Assembly: GCF_016595505.1 (NCBI RefSeq)
Contig: NZ_JAENIL010000001.1
Location: forward strand, 186,001-250,000
DNA from: Pelagicoccus mobilis
Lineage (GTDB): Bacteria > Verrucomicrobiota > Verrucomicrobiia > Opitutales > Opitutaceae
Reading direction: 5' to 3'
Length of the DNA: 64,000 bases
Numbering within the stretch: the stretch's first letter is position 1; every line of letters starts with the position of its first letter. Below the pieces are notes generated by a model that saw nothing but the letters and a program-made list of their open reading frames with translations, was not told where the DNA came from and made no database searches. The translations under genes were made by a program, and so were the position numbers. This document shows, in pieces, positions 1-9,652 of the stretch.

Positions 1-148
1 ACGCATAAAGCAGCGCCTTCGCAAACAGATGGAAAAGGAGCTCACCGACCAAGGCGACCCTCGCACCTTGGGTAATGGCGACATCTTCGACGAGTACCCG
101 TACACAGGTAAGCAGCTCGACTATACTACAGGCAAAATAGTGCAGTAG
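1..148 (+). CDS. Sulfatase, C-terminal fragment (partial)
   Basis: The window opens inside a reading frame (codons from base 2) that ends at the TAG at 146-148. The 48 visible residues include the run LRKQMEKELTDQGDPR followed by LGNGDIFDEYPYTGK. This is the usual C-terminal end of arylsulfatase/N-sulfoglucosamine-sulfohydrolase-like S1 sulfatases, where a helix of the type RKxMExELxxQGDPR precedes a short GNGDxFDxYxY tail. The catalytic CxPSR motif lies outside the window, so activity and substrate cannot be judged. The family call rests on this tail only. Confidence 0.6.
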   Translation, partial: RIKQRLRKQMEKELTDQGDPRTLGNGDIFDEYPYTGKQLDYTTGKIVQ

Positions 149-181
149 GCAGGACGTGAACACCCCTCCCCAAAGTTCACA

Positions 182-1711
182 GTGAAACTCGCCTCCGCCA
201 GCTTACTCTTTGTTCTGTTTAACCTAAGTCTCTGGTCAACCCCCACAGACCTATCACTCGACATTTCTTCTGCTAGCATTGAGCTCTCAGCAACCGAGAT
301 CACTCCATCGCCCTCGCCTGAGGAACTCCTTGCTGTCGCCATTACCGACAAACGAAACCTGTTTCCCTCGGTCAAGATTCCTTTAGCACTAGAACAACAG
401 GATCTTTCTCGTCACCACTACCTCGATACAACGATCGTCAATACAGGAGACGCTCCTCTGAAAATTACTTTCTGGGCGGTCGGCGAAGTCACATGGGATC
501 CTGCAGCAGGAACAGTGGAGCTCGCCCCTGGCGAATCCAAAGTCTGTTCGGTCGATCTCTGGCAATCTTGGCCTGGCGGACTAATGAGCAAGTGCGATCC
601 GAGCAAAATCACACACATCCAGTTCACTGTTGATCGCCCCAAAGCATTCGGAAGCTACACCATTGGGAGAATCACTCTCCGAGGTCAGCCACCAAGCGAA
701 CGTCCAGATTTCAGTGCAGCGAACCGCCTTAGCGTTCCTCCTATGATCGATTCCGCCCCTGCTCCTGGCAAGAGAGTGCGTCAAAAATTACCGTCATTCG
801 AAAATACCAGCATCTACCATAGTCTCTATCTTCCAAACGACTGGCAGCCCGGAAAACGCTACCCAATCATCGTCGAGTATGCTGGAAACCGTTGGCTCAC
901 CTCAAAGGTCTATTCCCCAGGCACCCCCGAAGGGTCCCGCATGGGTTACGGCATGTCCGAAGGAGATGGATACATTTGGGTCAATGCGCCCTACGTCAAC
1001 GCCGACCTGAAAACCCAAGCGCTTAATGGCTGGGGCGATGCCGATGCTACCGCTGACTACGCAGTGGAACTCGTAAAGATGCTCTGCGAGGATTTCGGCG
1101 GCGACCATTCTTCCGTCATAATTACCGGCTTCTCCCGGGGAGCAGTCGCCGCGGGATTCATCGGACTCCGCAACAAGCAAATCTCAGACGTCTGGCTCGG
1201 CTTCCACGCTTGCCAACACTACGATGGCGACGGCATAGGCGGTGCCGACTACGATTCCGCATTAAGCATCCGCGGGCCTCGAAAAGCTGGGCGAGCAACC
1301 TTCCATACCGACAACACCCAGCACCAAGAGCTCCACAAGCTCTTCGAGAGACTACAATTTCCAGTTACATTCGCAGACTCAAAACTCAGGGCACACACAG
1401 ATACTATGTTTCTCGAGGATCGCCCCTCCACACTTCTGCTCCGCCAATGGTTGGCCGATACGATCGCAAACAAACCTGGCACAGCCTCCATTTCGGGTCG
1501 AGTGAGCAAGAAGAATGGGAAGCCACTCCCTAACGTCCGGATTCAATCCGGAGATACTCACTTCACCTACACAGACAAAAATGGAGATTACCTCCTAGAA
1601 GGCCTTGTCACGGGAAAGAGAAACGTCAGCGCCACCCTGAAAAACTGGACCGCGAATCAAACGATCGTCTTGGAATCCAACGGGACTACGGGCCTCAATT
1701 TCAAGATATAA
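182..1711 (+). CDS. Secreted alpha/beta-hydrolase (esterase-like) with C-terminal carboxypeptidase-regulatory-like domain
   Basis: This 509-residue protein starts at a GTG (182) and begins with a hydrophobic signal peptide (about residues 1-20), so it is probably exported. Residues about 60-175 form a beta-rich region of the type that precedes carbohydrate esterases. Residues about 200-430 look like an alpha/beta-hydrolase fold: a YLPNDW...YPIIVEYAG strand and a GFSRGA nucleophile elbow (near residue 320) with the presumed catalytic Ser. The last 75 residues form a carboxypeptidase-regulatory-like beta-sandwich (SISGRV...TDKNGDYLLEGL). It follows the sulfatase by only 33 bases and may be co-transcribed. 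A role in removing acyl groups from a polysaccharide is inference; the substrate is unknown. Confidence 0.65.
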   Translation: MKLASASLLFVLFNLSLWSTPTDLSLDISSASIELSATEITPSPSPEELLAVAITDKRNLFPSVKIPLALEQQDLSRHHYLDTTIVNTGDAPLKITFWAVGEVTWDPAAGTVELAPGESKVCSVDLWQSWPGGLMSKCDPSKITHIQFTVDRPKAFGSYTIGRITLRGQPPSERPDFSAANRLSVPPMIDSAPAPGKRVRQKLPSFENTSIYHSLYLPNDWQPGKRYPIIVEYAGNRWLTSKVYSPGTPEGSRMGYGMSEGDGYIWVNAPYVNADLKTQALNGWGDADATADYAVELVKMLCEDFGGDHSSVIITGFSRGAVAAGFIGLRNKQISDVWLGFHACQHYDGDGIGGADYDSALSIRGPRKAGRATFHTDNTQHQELHKLFERLQFPVTFADSKLRAHTDTMFLEDRPSTLLLRQWLADTIANKPGTASISGRVSKKNGKPLPNVRIQSGDTHFTYTDKNGDYLLEGLVTGKRNVSATLKNWTANQTIVLESNGTTGLNFKI

Positions 1712-1736
1712 AAGGCCTCGTTCAACGGCGTGAAGA

Positions 1737-2819
1737 CTATTGAGCTTCCTCAATCTTCACTCTGAAGAATGCCTTCGCCGGAAGGCTCGAGGCATCTGCT
1801 ATCTGCAAAATGACCTCCTCAAAATCCGGTTTTTCTGCCAACTGTTCGCGGCTGTGTTCGATCTCCCCTGCAGAAGTCCACTCTCCGGAGCCTAAGTGTT
1901 CACGCATTTGCAAGGTGTAGTTAACACCCCGATACGATCTTTTTTGACGCTCGACAGTTCGTATTACGAGAGCCCCATTCTCCGCCCTCATGAGTTTAGG
2001 AGCAAATCCACGACTCTTAAAATCCGAAGGGTCACCACCGACACTGAACTCGTAGAAGTTTGAAAGACCGTCATTATCATCGTCGCCACTCAGACCACCA
2101 ATCAAACCGCTCTCTTCCGCATATTTCTGAAAGCCAATTTTCTGCCCATCTCGAAGAGATTCAGGATTCTCCAAATCCTCAGCAACCGCAACGGGTACGT
2201 CCATATGACGAAACATGATCCGATCTACCTTAAAAAGCTGTGATCGCCCTGAAAGGACCAACTTGTAAGTCTCACCTGCCTTGAAGTCATAGACAGCCTT
2301 TCGCTTGTTGTTGTGGCCTCCGGGATCGAGACGATTTCCGGACGCCCAGACGAACTCCCTGTTCTTTCCGCCAAAGAACTTGGTGTTCTTTTTCAACAAG
2401 CTCAGTAGACCGTCGTCCCCATGTTCATTTCCAGCGTTTGGGCCTTCACCGTAATCGCCTTCGACCCTCACGTATCCATCATTCGCTACATCATGCCGAT
2501 TCTCACCATTGATGACCACCATGACCCGAGCACAGTGAAGATGTAAGCGGTACAATCCCGGTTTCGTAATTTTGAACTCATACTCGAGGGGCGAGTTTGC
2601 AGGGCCTGACGCAGGAGAGTTGCCGCCAAACTCTATGTATCCATCTCCTTGGTGTCCTTCGATTTCGGTCTTTTTCGTCCAGAGACCGAATTCCGACTCT
2701 GTATTTTCGGCTTCGAAGATCACGATACCGTCCTTTTCAATATAAGGACCTAAAACGTCATCCGCGTTCAGTAAGCAACAGCTCGCCAACGCCGAGAGAG
2801 AGAACAAAAAGCGATTCAT
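1737..2819 (-). CDS. Exported carbohydrate-binding-like protein (possible lipoprotein)
   Basis: A protein of 360 residues when started at the ATG at 2819, whose first 19 residues form a signal sequence. The ORF can be extended 9 codons upstream, but that part has no signal character. An LASC stretch at residues 11-14 fits a lipobox, so it may be lipid-anchored. Residues about 30-190 (starting GIVIFEAENTES) resemble the carbohydrate-binding module 6/malectin-like sandwich found in verrucomicrobial exported proteins. Near residues 235-260 is a calcium-binding-like GDDDNDGLSNFYEFSVGGDP segment, typical of a type-3-repeat-like linker before a C-terminal anchor domain. No catalytic domain is recognised. 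It is the second gene of a pair after the 2861-3601 gene (41 bases between them). Confidence 0.6.
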   Translation of the reverse strand: MNRFLFSLSALASCCLLNADDVLGPYIEKDGIVIFEAENTESEFGLWTKKTEIEGHQGDGYIEFGGNSPASGPANSPLEYEFKITKPGLYRLHLHCARVMVVINGENRHDVANDGYVRVEGDYGEGPNAGNEHGDDGLLSLLKKNTKFFGGKNREFVWASGNRLDPGGHNNKRKAVYDFKAGETYKLVLSGRSQLFKVDRIMFRHMDVPVAVAEDLENPESLRDGQKIGFQKYAEESGLIGGLSGDDDNDGLSNFYEFSVGGDPSDFKSRGFAPKLMRAENGALVIRTVERQKRSYRGVNYTLQMREHLGSGEWTSAGEIEHSREQLAEKPDFEEVILQIADASSLPAKAFFRVKIEEAQ

Positions 2820-2860
2820 GGATTGGGGTAGGTTTTTGGGGTACAAAGGGACTCAGAGAC

Positions 2861-3601
2861 TCACTTGCGTCGCCAGATTCTAACATCATCGACGTAAGCA
2901 TGTCCTGGAACGAGCAGACGAAGCAGCCCTTTCCGCCTATGGGCAAAGCCTTCTGAACTGAACTGTTCAAGTACAGTCCCATCAATCTCCATCCAAATCG
3001 TATCTCGATCCACATGAACAAACAATTCATGCCAAACGCCCTTCTCAATTGAGTGGACCACCCGGAGCTTTTTCGTCTTCAACATTGCCGATTGCTCTTT
3101 ACTGAGACTCTTCTCCCTTCGAGCTTTCCGTATTTCCAGGTCCATTACGCCTGTTTTCTTATCTTCGTAGCTCACATAGTCCAAGCCAACGACGGCATCA
3201 AACAAATGCCCCGCGTGCACCGACTTCAGGGTCATGTCCGCAAAGTTCAGCTTTAACGAGTCCCCATCGTTTGGCAGCATGAACTTCATCCCGATCGATC
3301 CATCCTCAAACTCAAATGCGTGCCGCGTGGAGACGGCGTGATTCGCGCCCTCCAGCGTCTGCATGTGCATCACACCATCTACCAAGTCCACCTGCTTGCG
3401 ACCTCCAGCCGTTTTATCGCTGCTGGTGGTCCACTCGTTGCCCGGTTCATCCTTGATCTCCTGCGACTCCTGACGTTCGAAGTCGTCAAAGAAGATCAAC
3501 TCGCCATAGGAAACCTCCGTATCCAACTTTTTGGCATAACATGACGCGGCGAGAGAGATGGCAACAAGCGACGACAAACAAACGTTCCAGTTCATGAGCA
3601 T
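2861..3601 (-). CDS. Secreted LamG/concanavalin-like protein of unknown role
   Basis: The ORF runs to 3733, but the first plausible start is the ATG at 3601 (or 3595), which begins a signal peptide (WNVCLSSLVAISLAASCYA), giving 246 residues. The mature part is one beta-rich domain beginning GELIFFDDFER, with alternating strands and a C-terminal YVDDVRIWRRK. That layout is the hallmark of LamG/DUF1080-type jelly rolls (FxDDFER at the start, VDDVxIW at the end). Such domains bind or cleave glycans, but no catalytic residues can be assigned. It is probably transcribed together with the gene at 1737-2819. Confidence 0.55.
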   Translation of the reverse strand: MLMNWNVCLSSLVAISLAASCYAKKLDTEVSYGELIFFDDFERQESQEIKDEPGNEWTTSSDKTAGGRKQVDLVDGVMHMQTLEGANHAVSTRHAFEFEDGSIGMKFMLPNDGDSLKLNFADMTLKSVHAGHLFDAVVGLDYVSYEDKKTGVMDLEIRKARREKSLSKEQSAMLKTKKLRVVHSIEKGVWHELFVHVDRDTIWMEIDGTVLEQFSSEGFAHRRKGLLRLLVPGHAYVDDVRIWRRK

Positions 3602-3845
3602 TTCAGGCGGGGTTGGCAAAAGGGACGGCAAAGAGTACACGCAGCTTCCCCCGAAAGGAATAGACAAAGACTCTTCGATTGATGGAAGAAGTGAAACCAA
3701 ACGCCGCACTAGCGCCAGCCTCCTCCCAGTCAACAGTACACGATATCAACCACAGATTCGCCCCCAAACAACAAACGTTTGGAGGCCCTCTACCTGCACG
3801 TGGCGAGTTTCCACAGACCTAGCGGATTCTCGCCCCATAACCCTG
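3602..3845. other. Intergenic stretch, no gene seen
   Basis: These 244 bases separate the small membrane protein gene (3846-4025) from the LamG-like gene, both on the minus strand. No ORF with coding character, no strong stem-loop and no recognisable promoter was found. The downstream pair may have its own promoter here. Confidence 0.4.
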
Positions 3846-4025
3846 TCAATCCGTGGCTGGTTCCAAACGATTTCTGATGATCGCCACAGAAAACCAGACG
3901 ACCATACCGATCGTCATCGCGAGCTTCAGACTCTCGATCGAAATGGCGTCGAAAAGAAAAAGAAGCGAAGGAACCAAGGTCAGCACGAGTCCCAACCATC
4001 CGATAATTCGAAGCATAGTATTCAT
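3846..4025 (-). CDS. Small two-helix membrane protein downstream of the NCS1 permease
   Basis: A 59-residue ORF too short for most gene finders. It starts at ATG 4025 (a second Met lies three codons later) and stops with TGA at 3846-3848. The protein is strongly hydrophobic, with two predicted membrane segments: about residues 6-24 (IIGWLGLVLTLVPSLLFLF) and 33-51 (LAMTIGMVVWFSVAII). A short loop separates them and the tail RNRLEPATD is polar. It begins only 19 bases after the permease stop codon, so the two are almost certainly co-transcribed. Small hydrophobic partners of this kind occur beside transporters in Verrucomicrobia and Planctomycetes. A role as accessory subunit is inference from position. 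Confidence 0.6.
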   Translation of the reverse strand: MNTMLRIIGWLGLVLTLVPSLLFLFDAISIESLKLAMTIGMVVWFSVAIIRNRLEPATD

Positions 4026-4044
4026 AGTATTGATATCTTTTAGG

Positions 4045-5457
4045 TTAGGATGCTGATGGTTTACGACTTAGAACCAGATAAAGAACCCCTGTTATGAGCC
4101 AGCACGGCAACACGAAGTTTACCGCCGTATAGCCTTGGTAAACGATCAGATAGAAGGCTGGCACCACCGGGATCAGCCACGCCAGCAGCACCGGCACGCT
4201 AAACGAAGTGTGAGGAGCGGAATCGTGGAAAGCGGCGACGTCCCCTTTTCGTCGTACATACCAGTCAAAAAAGATCACGCCGCCCATCGGGGCCAAAATC
4301 GTCCCGTAGAGTCCGACAAACCCTAGCAACTGCCAAGCGAAGGCCGGAAACGCCCCCGCAATCGTCGCGATCAATCCGGCAGTAAACGTCGCCCAAAATC
4401 TGGATACATTGGGAAATATCGTCTGAGCCATGGCTTGAAACGCCAGCCCCGCTCGGTAAATAGTGGGATTCGCGGTAGTCCAACCGGCCACCACCACACA
4501 AATGACACCCGCAAGGCCGACTACGTTGTTCGCCATCGGTCCTGGCACCGGATTCGCATCCTGGTTCAGCTTGATCTGGGCAGCTAGCATGAACGCTGCC
4601 GCAACCCAGGCCATATAGTGCCCGACGTACATCCCGGCGCTGGTCGCCCACCCTGCCGAAGCCTTCTTCGCGAAGCGGAAAACCGACAAGTCAGCCATGC
4701 CAACGTGCATCGCCGCATTACAAAACCAGGCAAAAAGAAAGACGCTCCAAAATCCCATGGTCGACTCGCTCTCGCCGTCCTGAGCGAAAACGATCGATTC
4801 AGTCCAAATGCTGTTGAGCTCCTCCCAGCTTCCCGCTCCCAGTTGCTTGAACGCCACAATCCCGCAGGCGAGGAAAACAAGAACCATCCACGGGGAAGCG
4901 ATATTCGCGAACTTGGCCACCGTATCGTAGCCGAGGGACGCGACAATCGCGATCACAAGCCCGACCGCCAGAACGACCACAACAAACATCGCGCTATTCG
5001 GAAGCCAATCGTCCGTGGTCGGCATCGTCATGTCGAAAGGGATACCAACAGCTGTGGCCGACACCGTGATCATCGCACCCGCCAAAAAGCAAAACAACAA
5101 CCCGTTCGCCAGATTGTACAAGAGCACAAGCCACTTGCCCGCGATCTTCTCCAGATGATGATACAGCGTGTAGCGAGCCTTCGTCGCTATCGGCACACAA
5201 ACGTATCGCCAACTTAGAACGGCCATCAAGTTCCCCAACAGCAGCCCCCAAACGATATTCTGTAGCGATACCCCCGCGAGCAGGAATAAAGGCCCGATCA
5301 TGAACTCGGTTCCGGCCGCATGCTCGCCCGCATACATTCCCCAGAATTTACCCGCTCCTTTCTGCGCGTTTTTCGGTACAGGCTCTCGCTCATACTCGTT
5401 AACTTTGGAGTCGGAGCGAGTCGCTTCGACAGCCGTCGGCTTAGAATCGGTTACCAT
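4045..5457 (-). CDS. NCS1-family (cytosine/purine permease-like) transporter
   Basis: A 470-residue integral membrane protein using the ATG at 5457; an upstream TTG at 5490 would add 11 residues but is less likely. After a charged N-terminal tail comes FWGMYAGEHAAGTEFMIGPLFLLAGVS, where NCS1 carriers have their first helix. About 12 hydrophobic segments follow, including GPMANNVVGLAGVICVVVAGWTTANPTIYRAG, typical of the helix 8 region in this family. NCS1 proteins are cation symporters for nucleobases, allantoin, hydantoins and related compounds; the substrate here is unknown. The gene is followed within 19 bases by a small membrane protein gene. In Verrucomicrobia, such carriers also occur in polysaccharide loci, so a non-nucleobase substrate is possible. 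Confidence 0.75.
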   Translation of the reverse strand: MVTDSKPTAVEATRSDSKVNEYEREPVPKNAQKGAGKFWGMYAGEHAAGTEFMIGPLFLLAGVSLQNIVWGLLLGNLMAVLSWRYVCVPIATKARYTLYHHLEKIAGKWLVLLYNLANGLLFCFLAGAMITVSATAVGIPFDMTMPTTDDWLPNSAMFVVVVLAVGLVIAIVASLGYDTVAKFANIASPWMVLVFLACGIVAFKQLGAGSWEELNSIWTESIVFAQDGESESTMGFWSVFLFAWFCNAAMHVGMADLSVFRFAKKASAGWATSAGMYVGHYMAWVAAAFMLAAQIKLNQDANPVPGPMANNVVGLAGVICVVVAGWTTANPTIYRAGLAFQAMAQTIFPNVSRFWATFTAGLIATIAGAFPAFAWQLLGFVGLYGTILAPMGGVIFFDWYVRRKGDVAAFHDSAPHTSFSVPVLLAWLIPVVPAFYLIVYQGYTAVNFVLPCWLITGVLYLVLSRKPSAS

Positions 5458-5769
5458 ATGCAAATCTACATTGAAAGGCGAAGTCGCCAAATTCGGAGGA
5501 ACGGAACGGGAGGAGGCTTAAAAAAAGCACAACGAATCCCGAAGGTTTTATAAATAATTCCTAAAAACGTATTCTCAACCACACAGCCGTAGGTCCTACC
5601 CAAACCTCAGCTTATTCCGTTCAAATTCGGCCGTTACGACCGAGGAGGCCGATGGAGGTTCCGGTTAAGAAATCAAAAAAGATTCAAAGACTCCGGGAAT
5701 CAACACATGTGGCTCGATTCCTTAGGCTAAGCAGCGATACTATGCTAATATTTCATCGTTTTAAACGAC
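5458..5769. promoter_or_regulatory. Divergent intergenic region between permease and hybrid kinase
   Basis: About 310 bases between two divergently transcribed genes, so promoters in both directions must lie here. An AT-rich part (about 5520-5580) lies next to the permease side, and another precedes the kinase ATG (about 5735-5765). No confident -35/-10 pair or palindromic operator was picked out. Confidence 0.35.
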
Positions 5770-8700
5770 ATGCCCCATACCCACCCACTCCCGCAACTTG
5801 TTTGCATTTTCACCCTACTAATCCTCACCGCCTTCTCTTCGGCCCAGGAGAGGAACTTCGAGAAGCTACGCTTCCAATCCCTCAACGAACAAGCCGGAAG
5901 CCAATTCGGGCAAATACACTCGGTCGCGCAAGGCCCTGCAGATTTCATCTGGTTCGGCACCAGCCATGGAGCCCACCGCTACAACGGCTACGACATCGTT
6001 TCCTACCAAAACGACTCGAACGATCCCAATTCGCTCATTCACAGCACCGTCTGGTGCTTCCATCTGGATTCGAGAAAACAGTTCTGGATCGGCACCCAAA
6101 AAGGCATCAGCCGCTACCTGCCGGAAATAGACTCCTTCAAAAACTACGTTCTCAACCCGGTCGACATGAACAACAACCTCAACAATCGCTGCAACGCGAT
6201 CGTCGAGGATAGTTCAGGCAACATCTTCGCCTCCGCCGAAGATGGGTCGATCTATGTCTACAACCCCGGTGAAGATCGCTTCGAAGCGAAGGTCACCAAC
6301 CGCTTCGGCACCATCAAGTCGATGTCCTTCGATTCGCAGGACGTGCTCTGGATCGGCTCCGACTCCGCGCTCTACAGCTTCGATCCCCAGAATTTGAATA
6401 CTCGCAAGTACGTCGACGGCCTAACTCCGCCAGAAGGAAGCGCCAAGAACTTCCTCTACAGCCTCGTGCCTGACCGAGAGCGCGGGATCGTCTGGGTCGC
6501 CTCCTCCTATCACAGCATTACCCACATCGACATCCTATCAGGGAAGGCGAGCAGCCTTCGAGACGCGTTGACCTCCTCCCGAGTCCACAAGCTCTACCCT
6601 CACGGTTCAGACCACATTTGGGCCTGCCACGCGGGCGGAATGACACTTTTCCAGCGGGATGGCACAAAACTGTTCGACCACCGACCAACCGAACGCGACG
6701 ACTCCCTTCCCGCAGGATCTACTCGCTGTGTTCTGATCGACACCCAAAGCAATCTTTGGGTCGGCACCTACAAGCACGGAATCTACGTTTCGAGCAACAA
6801 CAAGGAGTTCGACACCTTCACCCCTCGTCCGCCAGATCACCGACCTGGCTTCAAACCCGTCGTATCCTCGCTCCTGCGCGACAGCCAGCAACGCCTCTGG
6901 CTCGGATACAGCCATTCCGGCATAGACGTGTTCGCGCGCGAAGGGACCCTCCTCTTTTCACTCCGAAAAGACCCAAACAACCCGCGAAGCATCGGACGCA
7001 GCGGCGTGTATTCCATTTTTGAGGACAGTCGAGGACAAATCTGGGTAGGAACCTACAATGGAGGCCTACAGCTCTTCGATGAGCAAGGGAGAGACTTCAC
7101 CACCTACCGCCACGATCCCGAGGACCCCAACTCCATCGGCGGAAACGATCCGCGCGCGGTAGCTGAAGACGAGGATGGCAACCTCTGGATCGCCCTCAAG
7201 GGAGCAGGTATCTCACGTTTCGATCCGACAACCAACACCTTTAGCTCATACCGCTACAATCCCGAAAACACCAAGCAAAGCCTGCTCGATGACTGGCCTT
7301 CCGACATCGAGGTAGGTCCAGACGGAGCTGTATATGTCGCAACTCCAATCGGGCTGTCCATCCTCAATCCAGAAACCGACACATTCGATAGCCTAACTCC
7401 CACCGATACATCCGACTCCCTCTCGGACGCCCACTGCCAAACCCTCTTCTTCGACTCAAAGGGACAGCTTTGGGTCGGCACAAAAAACGGGCTCAATCTA
7501 TACCACCCAGAGAGCAAGTCCTTCACTCGCTACCTCACGGATCCCCAAGAAACCGCCAGGCAAGTCCAAGCGATCGCCGAAGACGATTTCTCCCACCTAT
7601 GGGTCGGAACCGACAACGGTCTCGCTCGCATCGATCCTAGCAGCGGCGAATTCAAATTCTACGACACGCTCGACGGTATCGTGCACGATTCGTTTCTGCC
7701 ATCCGCCGTAGCCAAATGGGAAGATGGAACCATCAACTTCGGACAAAACGGAGGAATAACATTTTTCCAACCATCGAAAATCAAAGACAACACAACCCCG
7801 CCTCCCGTATTTATTACCGACCTACAGGTCTTCTTCAAATCTCTACAAATCGATCCCGACAACAAGGCGAACAGCCCGCTCCAGAAAAGCATCCTCGAAA
7901 CGAAGACCATCACCCTCGGCTACGAGCAAAAGGTGCTCACCATCAAGTTTGCCGCAAAAAACTACATCCAGTCTCCAAAAAACAATTACAAATACAAACT
8001 CGAAGGATTCGATAAAGACTGGAACTTCGTCGGCACTCGAAGAGAAGCGAACTACACGAACCTCGACCCCGGCACCTACCTGTTTCGCGTCCTAGCCAGC
8101 AACAACGATGGCTACTGGAACGAACAAGGAGCCAGCCTCGAGATCATCATAACTCCGCCTTTCTGGCAAAGGACCTGGTTCCTCACGCTGAGTGGCCTGT
8201 CTATCGTAGCGCTCATCGCCGCGTTCATCTTGAAACGTGAAAAGCGACTCAAGAGCGAACACCGGCGACTCGAAGATCTCGTCGAGAAACGCACCCACCT
8301 GATCAACGACAAGAACGAAGAACTCGCCACTCAAAGTGCTCAGCTCATCAAGCAACGCGACGAGCTAGCCGAGCACAAAAATCTCCTTGAACGAAGAGTG
8401 AAAGAGCGTACTCGGAAACTCGAGGAAGCAATGCTTCAGGCCGAACAATCCGACCAGCTCAAGTCATCGTTTCTCGCCAACCTATCCCACGAGATTCGCA
8501 CTCCCCTAAACGCGATCGTAGGTTTCTCCAAGCTCCTCGAGTGCGCCGAAGATGCTGCGGAACTAGACGAGTACATCCCCATCATCATCGACAACTCCGA
8601 CTCGCTGCTACGCCTCATCGACGACATCCTCGACATTTCACTCATCGAATCCGGACAGCTGAAGATCGCCAAGTCCGAGTTCCAACTGAAGGAGCTAATC

Positions 8701-9600
8701 GAGAACATTATCCACTCCCATTCCGTTCAAGCCCAAGAGAAAGGGCTAGAACTTCGCCTACAGAACAAACTCCCCACCCTCGACATCTCGATCGATTCCG
8801 ACCGCAACCGCATCAAGCAGATCGTCGACAACTTCATCAACAACGCGATCAAGTTCACAGAAACCGGTTCCGTTACACTCGCCGTTCGAGCAGAAAACGA
8901 GAAGCTTCGTATTTCCGTTTCCGATACAGGAAACGGTATACGCCCAGATGATCAGAAAGCCATCTTCGAACGTTTCTACAAACTACAAGAGGACGATAAA
9001 CGAGCGAGACGCGGAGTCGGCTTGGGGCTCGCCATATCACACAGTTTGGCCGAACTTCTAGGAGGTGGAATCGAACTAGAATCGACCCTCGGCAAAGGCT
9101 CCTGCTTCGAGCTGGTACTGCCGCTGCCAAAGATCAACCACTTGGACGAGGCTTCCACTTTCGATCCTCACAACGCCAACCTTCCCGACCTCGACCCAGA
9201 ATTCCTGGACAGTTTGAAGGTTCTGGTGGTCGACGACGAAGAGACCAACTTCCGATATATCGAGGCGGCCCTTAAGCGCTGCCGCGTGAAAACAGTTTGG
9301 GCGCACAGCGGACCAGAAGCTGTTCACGCATACGAACAAGAAGGGCCATTCAATCTCATCATGATGGACATCAAGATGCCTGGCATGGACGGATTTCAAA
9401 CCAAGGAAGTTCTCCGAGCAAAAGGCTGCAAGCTTCCCATCGTAGCCCAGACCGCCTTTGCGATGAAGGAAGACGAGGAACGTATCCGCGAAGCCCAATT
9501 CGACGACTACCTCTCCAAACCGATCGACCGCATGCTCATGTACAAAAAGCTAGCAAGACATCTGGTCGAACAGCTCCCAAGAAAAGCCTCGAAACTGTAG
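5770..9600 (+). CDS. Hybrid sensor histidine kinase with periplasmic beta-propeller sensor and terminal receiver domain
   Basis: A 1276-residue protein. Residues 1-26 are a signal peptide. About residues 30-700 contain many two-component-regulator propeller repeats (recurring LWVGT, IWVGT and LWIGS blades). About 720-800 is a Y_Y_Y domain ending in GTYLFRVLASNNDGYW, followed by one membrane helix near 805-825 (TWFLTLSGLSIVALIAAFIL). A long coiled coil (about 830-900) leads to a HisKA box with phospho-acceptor His907 (NLSHEIRTPLNAIVGF). Next are the HATPase domain (N box FINNAIKFT, G boxes DTGNGI and GVGLGLAIS) and a receiver domain with phospho-acceptor Asp1200 (MMDIKMPGMDG). There is no DNA-binding domain, unlike the HTCS protein at 43195. 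Output must therefore go through another protein, or the receiver is regulatory. It probably senses a glycan fragment; neighbours do not define which. Confidence 0.85.
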   Translation: MPHTHPLPQLVCIFTLLILTAFSSAQERNFEKLRFQSLNEQAGSQFGQIHSVAQGPADFIWFGTSHGAHRYNGYDIVSYQNDSNDPNSLIHSTVWCFHLDSRKQFWIGTQKGISRYLPEIDSFKNYVLNPVDMNNNLNNRCNAIVEDSSGNIFASAEDGSIYVYNPGEDRFEAKVTNRFGTIKSMSFDSQDVLWIGSDSALYSFDPQNLNTRKYVDGLTPPEGSAKNFLYSLVPDRERGIVWVASSYHSITHIDILSGKASSLRDALTSSRVHKLYPHGSDHIWACHAGGMTLFQRDGTKLFDHRPTERDDSLPAGSTRCVLIDTQSNLWVGTYKHGIYVSSNNKEFDTFTPRPPDHRPGFKPVVSSLLRDSQQRLWLGYSHSGIDVFAREGTLLFSLRKDPNNPRSIGRSGVYSIFEDSRGQIWVGTYNGGLQLFDEQGRDFTTYRHDPEDPNSIGGNDPRAVAEDEDGNLWIALKGAGISRFDPTTNTFSSYRYNPENTKQSLLDDWPSDIEVGPDGAVYVATPIGLSILNPETDTFDSLTPTDTSDSLSDAHCQTLFFDSKGQLWVGTKNGLNLYHPESKSFTRYLTDPQETARQVQAIAEDDFSHLWVGTDNGLARIDPSSGEFKFYDTLDGIVHDSFLPSAVAKWEDGTINFGQNGGITFFQPSKIKDNTTPPPVFITDLQVFFKSLQIDPDNKANSPLQKSILETKTITLGYEQKVLTIKFAAKNYIQSPKNNYKYKLEGFDKDWNFVGTRREANYTNLDPGTYLFRVLASNNDGYWNEQGASLEIIITPPFWQRTWFLTLSGLSIVALIAAFILKREKRLKSEHRRLEDLVEKRTHLINDKNEELATQSAQLIKQRDELAEHKNLLERRVKERTRKLEEAMLQAEQSDQLKSSFLANLSHEIRTPLNAIVGFSKLLECAEDAAELDEYIPIIIDNSDSLLRLIDDILDISLIESGQLKIAKSEFQLKELIENIIHSHSVQAQEKGLELRLQNKLPTLDISIDSDRNRIKQIVDNFINNAIKFTETGSVTLAVRAENEKLRISVSDTGNGIRPDDQKAIFERFYKLQEDDKRARRGVGLGLAISHSLAELLGGGIELESTLGKGSCFELVLPLPKINHLDEASTFDPHNANLPDLDPEFLDSLKVLVVDDEETNFRYIEAALKRCRVKTVWAHSGPEAVHAYEQEGPFNLIMMDIKMPGMDGFQTKEVLRAKGCKLPIVAQTAFAMKEDEERIREAQFDDYLSKPIDRMLMYKKLARHLVEQLPRKASKL

Positions 9601-9652
9601 CCCTTGCGAGACGAGGGCAAACGCTACCCCGAGACTGGCTTCTAGATGAAGT

